Of a stretch of 64,000 nt of DNA, positions 1 to 9,950 are shown piece by piece. The first letter of the stretch is position 1. Every line of letters begins with the position of its first letter. The DNA comes from Portulaca oleracea (Eukaryota > Streptophyta > Magnoliopsida > Caryophyllales > Portulacaceae). Under the pieces are notes generated by a model. It was not told the origin of the DNA, ran no database searches, and worked only from the letters and a program-made list of their open reading frames with translations. The DNA lies in NCBI GenBank assembly GCA_029582165.1, contig CM055887.1, positions 15,361,190 through 15,425,189 on the forward strand, written 5' to 3'. Both the position numbers and the translations under genes were made by a program.

Positions 1-1948
1 CAGTGTTGACGTTGACCTCATCGAAATCCACTTTGTACGACCCCTTCGCCGGTTGGTCAGCTGTCCTCAGGCGGGTCAACGTTGGGGGGACATGCTGTTG
101 GTGCCCTATCTGACGGACAACGCGATCAGGCACGTACAACTCTGTGACGTCATCTGCACGAATGGGGCCCATGTACAGGACCTGTAAGGTGTAGCTCCAT
201 AAGGGGCCCAACACACCTTATCGGGCGTCAACGCGTCCAGGGAGGCCCTCAGCGCCCGAAGGCGTTGTTCCGATCTCACCAAGTGACTGGAAAATCACCT
301 GCCCGTGCGAGGCCCCTGAACTGGTTGCTCATTGTGTGGCCTAAATGAGGAAAAGTACTCATATATCCAGGCCTGCAAAAGGGTTAAACACCCAACAATC
401 TTATTGTCCCGACCTTTCGCCGCCCCTAATTGTCGTCTGAGTGCGCGATGTAATCGTGCACGGCAAGCAGTATCGACATGCTCAGTGCTAGGCCACGGAT
501 GCAGACGAACTCTATCCCTCGATTTTTCCACGAGGATAGTGTTTCCCAGCAAGCTCAACAACCATGCCCGTGTCCCATGGGGAATAGGGTACTTAGGCGG
601 GATAGAAATCGCCCTCAAATCAGTGTCAAGCATGGCGCCCTTGTCATAAGTGTGGTCACGCTTTAGTTCCGGCATAGGCCGCATGAAAATAGCCGACACG
701 TACTCGTTAACTGCTTCTCGATCAAGACAATGAGGCATCACACCATCAATTGGAAGGCCCAAAATGTGTTCCACATCATGCAACATGATTGTCATTTCAC
801 CAAAGGAAAGGTGAAATGTGTTCGTGTCGGGTTGCCACCTCTCAACGAACGCCGAGACCAGTGTCATATCGAGGTTTTCATATATCAAGTCCGTTAAAGC
901 GGTGATTTGGATCCGTTCCAGTGCACTCTGGCATATGGGATCGATTGCGGACTTCATTAACCTCAACTCCCTCAACACATTCCTCTTCGTCACGCATTCA
1001 AGAACTGTTGCCGGCGAACGCTTCCGACCATCCCATATTACCCGAGCAATGTGACATCTAAAGCTCGGTATAATGTCCCCTAATTGTGGTCCCCCGGGAA
1101 TGTCACCGACAATCTTCCAGTCGTCATCATTTCTCTGGCTCCTCTTACTCAGCCTGCTGCTGCTACTACTGCTCGCCCCAGCATCACCACCTGCCTGTCC
1201 CCGATGTCGAAGTGGGGCAAACCTCCCTGATGCATCTCTCAACGGCTCGAAACCCGTTGTCCTGTAAACTGGCCCAGGAGGAGGAGGCGCTACAGAAGTA
1301 GGGATCATCTGCGGGACTTCAGACTCTGTCCGACCCTCCCTCGTTGTCTCCGTGCCGGTCGAGTAATCAATATGTTGATTGTGATCGTCAACGAAGCCTT
1401 GCATGGTCTGACTGTGTGTGTCCTCCGGCTGGCCAGCCGCATCATCAGGTGCTCCACTACCTCAGCCGTCACGTCGTGCTGACGCGATCACATTACGTTT
1501 GTGAGGGTTCCCCGGGAATGTCACCGACAATCTTCCAGTCGTCATCATTTCTCTGGCTCCTCTTACTCAGCCTGCTGCTGCTACTACTGCTCGCCCCAGC
1601 ATCACCACCTGCCTGTCCCCGATGTCGAAGTGGGGCAAACCTCCCTGATGCATCTCTCAACAGCTCGAAACCCATTGTCCTGTAAACTGGCCCAGGAGGA
1701 GGAGGCGCTACAGAAGTAGGGATCATCTGCGGGACTTCAGACTCTGTCCGACCCTCCCCCGTTGTCTCCGTGCCGGTCGAGTAATCAATATGTTGATTGT
1801 GATCGTCAACGAAACCTTGCATGGTCTGACTGTGTGTGTCCTCCGGCTGGCCAACCGCATCATCAGGTGCTCCACTACCTCGGCCGTCACGTCGTGCTGA
1901 CGCGATCACATTACGTTTGTGAGGGTTCCCAGATTCACCCCCCTCCAA
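1..1948 (-). pseudogene. Plant mobile domain (PMD) protein gene, broken
   Basis: The main open part (1404 to 295) has the PMD pattern: FVERWQPDTNTFHLSFGEM, then LHDVEHILGLPIDG, then WIYEYFSSF, followed by WxPY-like and PDRVVRQIG-like segments that continue to about position 60. PMD proteins (MAIN/MAIL and transposon-encoded relatives) act in nuclear silencing or accompany transposons; the role here is unknown. The natural start is probably the ATG at 1948. Three lesions are visible: a 418-bp tandem duplication (not a multiple of three) that ends the upstream frame in EPSQT-stop, an in-frame TGA at 295-297, and a one-base shift near 210 needed to reach the C-terminal motif. The N-terminus has a Ser-rich run and a Pro-rich stretch. 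No intron is evident, which fits a transposon-associated PMD copy. The PMD assignment is firm; calling it dead is an inference from the lesions. Confidence 0.75.
1092..1927. repeat. 418-bp tandem direct duplication
   Basis: The units 1092-1509 and 1510-1927 align end to end at a constant offset of 418 bp with about half a dozen substitutions. The duplication lies inside the 5' coding part of the PMD gene, copies the start-proximal Pro/Ser-rich segment, and shifts the frame. The low divergence suggests a recent event. Confidence 0.9.
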
Positions 1949-2109
1949 ACAGACCTAAGCTGATGCGACTGTTCCAAAAACCCTCCATTTTTACCCTTGC
2001 CTGCCATTTTAGATCACCTGCATAATAATAAAATAAATACTTAACTAAATAAAACTGCTTAGAATGAAAAACGTCGTTCACGGTTACAGTAATAAATAGA
2101 ATTGTAAAA

Positions 2110-2200
2110 CCCAAAAAACCTTACAAATTCTAAACCCTACAAATCCTAAACCCTAAACCCTAAATTACTGTAAACCCTAAACTCTAAACCTTAAACTTTC
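2110..2200 (-). repeat. Degenerate interstitial telomere-like repeats
   Basis: Several CCCTAAA and near-CCCTAAA units (TTTAGGG on the minus strand) occur within about 90 bp, mixed with variants such as CCTACAAA and CTCTAAA. A shorter cluster of the same type is at 2850-2885. They border the inverted-repeat element at 2212-2835. The rest of 1990-2110 holds nothing recognisable. Confidence 0.6.
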
Positions 2201-2211
2201 CTTGTTGCATT

Positions 2212-2835
2212 ATGTTTAAACGATTTTGAATTAGCGCACCCTTAAGTTATTGTATGATTTGGACGTTCGTAGTTAGTGAGGTAATTGGTTAACATTATTA
2301 AAACCATGTGTTAAGATGCAAAATGAACTATGTTATTGAGAACAAACTGCAGAAGTTCTGTGTTTTATTCAGCAAGTCGGCGAGAAACAAGCTTGAAGGT
2401 GAGTCGAACACCCAGAAACTCCGCGGTCGAAGTTTATTTATCTTGTTCCAAGGAAGAATGTATGAGCGTGCTTCGGAGTATGGAAATACCATCCAACCAT
2501 TCAGATACTTCTAGTTGATCAGCATTTCAATGATCTCCAACACACGCCCGTACATTCTTCCTTAGATCAAGATAAGTAAACTTCATCCGCTGGAATTTCT
2601 GGGTGTTTGACTCACTTGAGGTGTTGGTATGTCTAACCCAACACCACCAGCAAGCTTGTATCTCAATCACATGCCGATTAAAACACAGAACTTGTGCACT
2701 TTGTTATCAATAACACAACAATTCACTTTGCATCTAAACACATGGTTTTAATAATATTAACAAATTACCTCGCTAACTACATACGTGCAATTCATACACT
2801 AACTTAAGTCTACACTAACTCAAAATTTTCTAAAC
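2212..2835. repeat. Long imperfect inverted repeat (fold-back element)
   Basis: The left arm (about 2212-2485) is matched by the reverse complement of the right arm (about 2535-2835). Matching blocks include the stretch around CTTAAGTTATTGTATGA, the stretch around TTATTAAAACCATGTGTT, and a shared GGAAGAATGTA near the centre. Both arms are bounded outside by CCCTAAA-like sequence. No protein-coding signal is convincing. A third partial copy of the arm lies at about 3064-3150. This fits a MITE or fold-back transposon family. Confidence 0.65.
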
Positions 2836-3063
2836 ATCACTGCATCCCTAAACCTTAAATATCCTAAACGCTTAACCCTAAAATAATTTTGGACGTTTTC
2901 CACATTACTCAACCCAAACTTCACACGCACTATAACGTGTAAATCATGATAGCTATGGGTTAAGTACCAATAAAAACATCATAAATTATTTACAAATAGC
3001 CTAAACATTATTTACAGATAACACGACTAAATTACACGACAACAAGGAACCCTAAATAAATTT

Positions 3064-3150
3064 ATTATCTCTTTTGAATTAATACACCCTTAAGTTATTA
3101 TATGATATAAGGGTATATAGACGGTCACTTAATTGGATAACTTAACCAAA
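3064..3150 (+). repeat. Partial third copy of the fold-back arm
   Basis: The segment resembles the left arm of the 2212-2835 element: TTTTGAATTA, then CACCCTTAAGTTATTATATGA, then a TTAATTGGATAAC block matching TAATTGGTTAAC. It is a truncated copy in the same orientation as the left arm. The sequence between 2836 and 3063 is AT-rich without a gene. Confidence 0.5.
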
Positions 3151-3227
3151 CACAACTTCCTAGAAGGAAATTCATCGTTCTTCTTATGAACGAAGTGGAA
3201 AAGGTCTATTACATATAGGTTGTCAAA

Positions 3228-3368
3228 TGCCTGCGAAATTATAAAGCAAGTGTAGATGCACTTACACGACCATCATCAAGGAGCCACTGGATTGATTTCC
3301 TTGCCGTTCGTTCGATAAGTGGCTGGTATCAAGAGTGCATCAACATCTGCTTTATAATTTCGCAGGCA
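3228..3368. repeat. Short inverted repeat, 32-bp arms
   Basis: Positions 3228-3259 and 3337-3368 are inverted copies with only a few mismatches. A direct repeat reading GACCATCATCAAGGAGCCAC lies in the loop (about 3269) and again just outside the right arm (about 3385). This looks like a small hairpin element with a partial duplication. It lies about 100 bp left of the GC-rich block. Confidence 0.6.
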
Positions 3369-3469
3369 TCTGATCACATGTATGACCATCATCAAGGAGC
3401 CACTGCGAAATTTCATATTTATTATAATTATTAACATTATTATTAATAATGTTATAAAAAATTGACAGA

Positions 3470-3720
3470 GTAGGTGCCGCACGGCCGCCGCGGCAAACTG
3501 CGACACATTGCCGTGTCACATCGCTGGCAAACCGCGACCAATTGCCGCGTCACAATGCCGACAATCCATGGCCAGTTGCCGCGTGACGCTGCCGACAACC
3601 CGCGACTGGTTGCCGCATGCTGATCTTAGCAAGGCCGTGACCTATGCCGCGATTGTCGTGCGGCAACCAGCCGCGGTTTGCCGGCATTTTTACGCGGCAC
3701 CGACTGTTTCCGGAAAAAAT
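3470..3720. repeat. GC-rich block of short GCCGCG/GGCAA repeats
   Basis: About 250 bp of strongly GC-rich sequence in an AT-rich setting is built of irregular repeats of the type TTGCCGCG, GGCAAACCGCGACC and GTGCGGCAACCAGCCGCGG in both orientations. Short ORFs across it have repetitive composition only. Clusters of short motifs in both orientations are typical of the subterminal repeats of CACTA or hAT transposons, but no matching terminal ends were found. The following 3720-4410 is AT-rich, with a G-run at about 3963, and holds no gene. Confidence 0.4.
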
Positions 3721-4410
3721 TTGCGCCGAGGTTTTTTTTTTCCAAATTTGAAATTCAAATTTAACAATTGTAAACACAATAAACTTACAACAATTCCGTC
3801 AATTTCAATTCCCGGGAAGAGGTTGGTGTAGTGGTGTCCATTGGCGTCGTTGGTAGAGAGCGTTTTTTAGAGAGATAAACTAGAGAAAAGGTGGAGAGTG
3901 AGATTATGAGGGTGAAGGGCGTTACTGGAAAAGTATAATGAAAAGGTGGGCGACAATAGTAAGGGGGGGGGGGCGACAAAGAGTAATCGGGTAATTAAAT
4001 TGAACGTTATTTGAGCAAGAAAATATTATTATCAAGCATCATGTATTTTATACTAATAAATATGAAATTTTAAAATCAAATAATATAAGAAAATAAAGTT
4101 TCTTCACAAGAAATTAGAAATATCTTAACCATAGAAAAATACATATATTTTCTAACCTAGTAAAGTTCAAATATATTTCTGGAAAAAATAACTTAAATTT
4201 TTTTAGTAGCTCCTCAGAAATAAAAAAGAACTTCTAAAAGTCTTGGAAGCTAATTTTTACTTCCCAAAATTAAAAATTATTTTAAAAAATGTAACTTAAA
4301 GTGATGATACGTGTCTTGGGCCATATTCTTTCTCCTATTGATGGTATTATGAATCATCTACAAAAGATATCCACACAACTCCAAGGTCAACCATAACCTG
4401 GGAGGAGATA

Positions 4411-4987
4411 CCTATGAAGCACGGACACTTCTATCAGCCTTACGTATCCATGTCGGATATATATCCAACACCGGCACTCTCGGACACTCCTCGGTTACAA
4501 GTCAGACGTGCGAAAAAACATGTCACCTAAATAATTGCCAAAATAAACATCTAACACTTGAACTCATGGTGAACACACGTATCCCAACCTTAGGACTGTT
4601 CCAAATCATTGATGGGCTAACATTTTCGTCTAGCCACATCCATAGACATCCTCAACTATGATCTCCTTTTTTCAATACATTATTGTTTTTTCCTATTGCT
4701 TTACCATCTTACACATACATTTGTCCCTATTTCATATAACTTTGTCCATCTTCCATTATTTTATAAGATTTTATGTTTTATATATATAGTTTTACGATTC
4801 ATAAACTATTAAAGAAAATATATTCATTAACAAACATTTTTAAAATAAAATTTGATGTTTTTGAAGTATTATATAAAATTAAGGTATGCATCAGACGTGT
4901 CGCGCCTTTAGTTTTTCAAAAATTGCGTGTCTCCGTGTCCGTATCCTGTCATATTTGTGTCTTATATCCGAGTCTGCGCTTCTTAGA
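4411..4987. mobile_element. Possible short transposon with GAAGC(A/G)C ends
   Basis: The left end reads CTATGAAGCACGGACAC and the reverse complement of the right end reads TCTAAGAAGCGCAGACTC, followed in both by interspersed GGACAC/GGATAC motifs. Between them is AT-rich sequence. The similarity of the ends is short, so this is a tentative non-autonomous DNA transposon. No coding capacity is seen. Confidence 0.3.
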
Positions 4988-5039
4988 GAAAGACCATCCC
5001 CAAGCCCTATTCGTTCTCCTCCTAACTTGGATTTGAGTA

Positions 5040-7015
5040 ATGATGATAGTGGATTAGCTCAATTATTCCATAAAAGGGGAAGAGGAGAGAGGCCCTCGAG
5101 ACATGAGCTTCATGATCAAGGATAGGTTGTGGGAGTTCAATTGCTTGCTGGACCCCGTTGATTACTTAGAAACGGGTGCAACTTGAGGAACATATTTTTT
5201 AAGCTAAGGGATATAATGATGAGAAAACCTTCAAGGTTGCTAGCTTGAGGCTCACTAAGGTTACATCGTTGTGGTTTTAAAGTGTTAAAGCTCAAAAAGG
5301 CTTGGGATGGAAAGAGAAAGATTGCCTTATGGGAAAAGCTCAAGAAATTGATAAACTAGTTAAGCAAAGCTTACCTAGCACCTACAAACATGATATTTTA
5401 ATAAGAATCTTCACCCTTGAGCAAGGGAAGAGAAGTGTTATTGAATATATTAAGGAGTTTGAATAGTTACTCATTCAGAGTGATCTGCAAGAACCTCCGG
5501 AGAAAACAATGATGAGCTATGTAATCTTGCAATCAAAATCGAGAGAAGAAAGAAGGATAAGGCCCTCACTAGACCCTTTGGCCGCCCGTTCGCTCCTCCT
5601 TTCAAGATGGCTCCAATGACTACTCCTAGGCCGTAAGGACTCCACGGTCTACTCCTTCGCCGCCAAGGGTAGACAAGGACAAGGAATTGCTTATCCTTCT
5701 CCTAAAGATCTCCCAAGAGGATGGAGTGAAAGAAGTTTTTCATATGGAAATAGTACATACACTTTCAGGCTGATTGCCCTACCTGTCGAACTTTACCTGT
5801 ACAAGAAGTGAGAAAAATTGAGGAAGAGCTAAAAATTTCCCTAGAGGGGCCATAATTTACTATTGAGGAGTCGAATGACTCGGATGACAAGGGACCCAAA
5901 TATCTTAAGCCCGACACTAGAGAACTCCTTGTCTTGAGAAGAGTGCTCCACACTCACGAGTCTCCTCTCGATAAGGCCTAGAGGGAGACAATTTTTCATT
6001 CAAGGTGTGCCATCGATGGGATGGTGTGCAATCTAATAGTTAATGGAGGAAGTTGCACTAATGTAGCATCGAACGTTATGGTAAAAAATGGGGCTTCCTA
6101 CCTCATCTCATCCGAGGTTGTATTCTTTCAAATGGCTTAATGACCATGGCGACATCAAGGTAGTCAAACAAGATCTCATTGATTTATCTATTAGTTCTAG
6201 ATATCATGATGCCATTTTATGTGATGTTGTTCCTATGAATGCTTACCATGTTTTATTGGGTCGTCCTTGGAAATTCGACAAATGTGCTATTCATGATGGG
6301 GTAGAGAATACATATAGCTTTGTGCGCAATAATAAGAAGGTTAGGCTAGCACCTTTAGTTACACATGAAATTTCACCTCCTAAATCTGAGGCGGGAAGAG
6401 AGAAACCTCAAAATATGAGCGAAATAGGAGTTGAGAGGGATTTAAAGAAATGAAAGTATGTATATGCCTTGCTCCTTCCAGAATCCAACAAGAGTGAGGA
6501 AGCGAAACCATTACACTCTCTTATTGCTCCTTTTCTTGCTCGGTATAACGATGTGCTCCCTTAAGACTTGCGACCGAGCCTCCCACCTATTCGAGGAATT
6601 GAGCATCAAATTGATTTCATTTGGGGGCCTTTTACCCAATAACGCACCCTATAGGTGAAATCCTTAGGAGACCAAGGAGTTGCAACGCCAAGTTGATGAG
6701 TCGATTGATTGGAGTTATGTTTGGGAGAGTATGAGTCCGTGTTCAGTTTTGGCGTTGTTGGTTGCTAAGAGAGATGCACGTTCCAAATGTGTGTTGACAG
6801 CTGGACAATCAACAACATCTCTATTGAGTCCTATTATTCTATACCAAGGCTTGATGACATGTTGGATGAGCTTCATGGATCATGCATTTTCCCGAAAATT
6901 TACCTTCGAAGTTGGTACCATTAGATTTGAATGAGGGAAGGTGATGGATGGAAGACGACCTTCAAGATCAAGGGTGGGCTTTATGAATGGTTGGTGATCC
7001 TAGGAAGGCATAAAA
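5040..7015 (+). pseudogene. Ty3/gypsy gag-pol relic, heavily degraded
   Basis: Pieces of one polyprotein follow each other in several frames. At 5280-5520 is a gag core (ALWEKLKKL, then TYKHDILIR, then GKRSVIEYIKEFE). At 5980-6450 is an aspartic protease with LIVNGGSCTNVAS followed by LLGRPWKFD; the usual catalytic Asp is Asn here. At 6480-6660 and 6680-6930 are N-terminal reverse transcriptase fragments (RGIEHQIDF, RQVDESIDW, ESMSPCSV). Near 6960-7010 is FKIKGGLYEWLV, followed directly by CVVYF, so the RT core between them is deleted. Stops and frameshifts are numerous. No LTR could be paired with it. The motifs are closest in style to those of element B further right. Inactive. Confidence 0.75.
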
Positions 7016-8594
7016 TATGTGTTGTGTACTTTGTTGCTTAATTGGTAAAGATCTTGTGTAAGGTGTTTTTGTTACATAAGGTGGTATATATATCTTTCCC
7101 AATCATTGATCAGCTAGCACCAAAGATCTGATACCAAGGATGCTTGTAGTTGACCCTATGAAACAAATCACTATTCCAGACTCAGCATGTCTGGTTTCAA
7201 GCCCATCTACCATGGTATATTGGTTATATATACAATAATAATCGAATTTTAGTGGACCATCAGTTTTTCTAGCTATGTATAGTTCATGGCTATTAATGAA
7301 TCAACAAGATTACGTGCCTCTCTGAAACACTCTGTAGTTATCAAGCAACTTATCGTGAATCAAATTCTTCCACCTACAGCGTCTTGACTGCAAATTTCTA
7401 AGTAATGAAAAAGAAGTTATGAATACAAGGTCAAAGCTTTATGTATTTTGTGCCCTATTTTTCACTAGACAAAGGAGCCAAGGAATGGTACTTTGATAAA
7501 GTTTTGGCTTTAGAATGTCTCCTGGAACCTGCCAATTGATGCTGTTACACACTTATCCATGAATGCAATCATCTTTCTCTCTCAGGTGCATGTATGTCCA
7601 CATGGTATTGTAGTTATAAGAACCAAGGATGACTCTTTTGTAAACCAAAGGCACTACAGTTCATTGACTCCCTTGCATTCAGCTTTGACTATTGAGGTGA
7701 CATTCTGTTGCTTTGCGTTAACTTAGTTTTCAGTGTTTTTCAAATTCTATGGGCATAAATTTATCAATTGTGAATAACATTTCATTTATTATTAGTGTAG
7801 CAAGTAGTAGGGAACCAAGGAGTGTGGGTACTATGTTCTTCAATTAATATGTATACTCTTACATTTCAACACTGATCCATAGATAATCTTAGGGCATCTG
7901 TACCCTATGAAATTCTTCTCAAACACCTAAAAGTTTTTTTAGTTGTAGCTTGCACTTGACATTATTCTTAAAATTAACATGTATACTCTTACGTTTCCAT
8001 CACTGGTCAACAAATAATCTTATGGCAGCTACACCCTATATGACATGAATAATTGACGACTTTAGAGATTAGTGTGTACAATTTGTATATGATCGGGTGA
8101 AATTTATTTGTGCATATACGTATATGTTGACTTACATAGTCGACGCAGATGGTGATGTGGTTGTTGGTAATGTTGATAATGTGGTAACACACTGTCGTTG
8201 CCTGTAACCAAATTATTGTAAAAAAGATGTGCATATTCTATAGGGGATGCACAACATATATGCTATTTTTTCTTTTTTTGAAAAATAGGTGCAATCTTTT
8301 ATTAGAGTTAATTATAGTAATAGGTCATATTAGTAGGGTTGGTCATCACAATCAAAGTAGTAGGCAAACTAATTAATACAGTTCGTCGACAAAATCGAAG
8401 TATTAGACAAATCTATTCGTACAGTTAGGTTGACCATGGTCATAGGATACTTATTATCATGGATTTGAACCGTAATAGTAGGTGCACGTAGTACTACTAC
8501 GACAATCTAGATGGTTCAAAGCCATAATAAAAGTAGTAGTTTTTGGGGAGTTGAAATAAATTGTAAATGAGGAAAAGAAATACTTACGGGTTGT
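7016..8594. other. Non-coding interval
   Basis: About 1.6 kb of AT-rich sequence without a supportable gene. A TTGGTATCAG-like tract on the minus strand near 7132-7146 resembles an initiator-tRNA(Met) primer-binding site, but no LTR is recognised beside it. The target-site copy of the downstream retrocopy closes the interval at 8595-8609. Confidence 0.5.
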
Positions 8595-8609
8595 AAAACC
8601 CCTTTCTGC
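8595..8609. repeat. Target-site duplication, left copy
   Basis: AAAACCCCTTTCTGC, identical to 11179-11193. It marks the 5' junction of the retroposed segment. Confidence 0.8.
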
Positions 8610-9395
8610 GGGATAGTAGTAGAAAGCTAGTTGCATTTTGTCTTATGAAGTTAGAATCTTTTGAGTCCTAATGTAATTAAGCTTATGTAACTTTCACTAT
8701 GTTGCAATGTCTCTTTAATGCGTTTTCTCCCTACAACTTCCCAACCACCTTCCCCTCGGCATTTAAAGCGGCTCGCCGGTGCCAGTGATGGCTGGGTAAA
8801 GGCCGTCGCCGACACCACCGCTCCCCGATATGTCCTTTCTTTACATTAGTTTTTAGTTTTAGGCTAGGCTCTAAAGGGTGTTGGCTTGTGTGTGTCGCCG
8901 GTGAGAGTAGGGATAACTGTGCAGCGCCGGTGGATCCGAGAGTTGATGGCCAACAGTCGTTCTCGAAGATCGGTGCCAGACCAGCAGTCGGTCACCAGGG
9001 GCCTCGTTTTCTCCGACGAAGGTGCACTTGAGAAGCCACTGCCGGGAAGGCTAGTCTTCATCGGTCCCGAATGCTACAACATGTATGTCTCAGGTGCTCC
9101 ACTTAAGCTAATCCTTTCCCCTTTGCTGCTCGTTTAGTTAGAAGTCTCTTGTTTTTAGTTAGTAATTTTTGGATTTTGCTATTAGTAGTATTGGTGCTTT
9201 CTTGTGTTAATCGCATCTGAAGGTTAGGTGCTGGTTTTTCACTTTTCCTGTTAAGTGGGTGATCGACAATTGGTGGTTTGGTACGTTTTGAGCTCGTTTA
9301 TGTGAATTTTTACAATTACAGTCACTTGGTAGTAGCCGGCCCTCGTATCCTGTCACAAAAGTTGTTTATAGTCAACCTCGTTTGTTTTTCCAAAT
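8610..9395 (+). other. Leader of the retroposed segment
   Basis: The 5' part has a GC-richer stretch (8750-9070) with an 83-codon ORF at 8886-9137 of unknown type, then AT-rich sequence up to the TPR start. No known domain was seen. It may be an untranslated leader or a degraded upstream exon block. Confidence 0.3.
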
Positions 9396-9929
9396 ATGGC
9401 GGATGAAATTGATGAGGAAGTCCTTAAGATTGTGGCTTCCATGCCACATCGTAGACACGCCATCTTTAAAGCGATTGAGATTAAAGAAGAAGGAAACATG
9501 CTTTTTAGGAAGAACTTTGAAGAAGCATCCTTGGCGTACGATGCAGCCTTTCAGTTCCTTGGTGCTGGGGAACCACTGTGCGAAGAAGATGCTAGTTTGA
9601 TGGTGGAAGTGGGTACCTCACTCAGCTTGAATCTCGCAGCCTGTAGTCTGAAGCTAGGAATTTTTAATCAAAACCTCACTTTCTGTCACAGTGTACTTGA
9701 ATTTGACCCTTTGAATGTTAAGGCCTTTTTTCGACGAGCTCTAGCCTTGATGAATCTCGACCGCATGGAAGAAGCCATTAAAAGTTTGGAACGAACATTG
9801 GAGTTAGACCCGAAAAATAAAGAAGTGTTTAATGAACTTCAAAAGGTCAAGAAGGATTTTCATAGGAAGACGTCAAGAACAAATATAGAGGTGGAGGAAA
9901 ATTCCAAGGAGGGAGGGAGAAGAAATTAG
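9396..9929 (+). CDS. TPR co-chaperone-like protein (retrocopy)
   Basis: A 177-aa ORF with three tetratricopeptide repeats: TPR1 about residues 26-60 (KEEGNMLFRKNFEEA), TPR2 about 72-105 (LSLNLAACSLKLG), TPR3 about 106-140 (VKAFFRRALALMNL, ELDPKN). The five residues that form the dicarboxylate clamp for Hsp90/Hsp70 C-termini in FKBP-, CYP40- and Tom34-type TPR proteins are present at the expected spacings: K30, N34, N79, K109, R113. The tail is charged and ends at a TAG. The next ORF continues in the same frame after this stop, so the ancestral protein may have been longer. The start is the first ATG, in an AAATATGGCG context. It lies inside the retroposed segment and has no introns. Whether it is expressed is unknown. 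Confidence 0.7.
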   Translation: MADEIDEEVLKIVASMPHRRHAIFKAIEIKEEGNMLFRKNFEEASLAYDAAFQFLGAGEPLCEEDASLMVEVGTSLSLNLAACSLKLGIFNQNLTFCHSVLEFDPLNVKAFFRRALALMNLDRMEEAIKSLERTLELDPKNKEVFNELQKVKKDFHRKTSRTNIEVEENSKEGGRRN

Positions 9930-9950
9930 GAAGACAAGGAGGGGTATGTC

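Noticed and set aside
1073..1719. Plus-strand ORFs with Leu-rich stretches
   Set aside because: They are the antisense shadow of the Ser-rich segment of the PMD gene and are copied by the 418-bp duplication.
7132..7146. Minus-strand LTR element starting at a PBS-like tract
   Set aside because: The TTGGTATCAG-like match is short, and no LTR end or internal coding sequence accompanies it.
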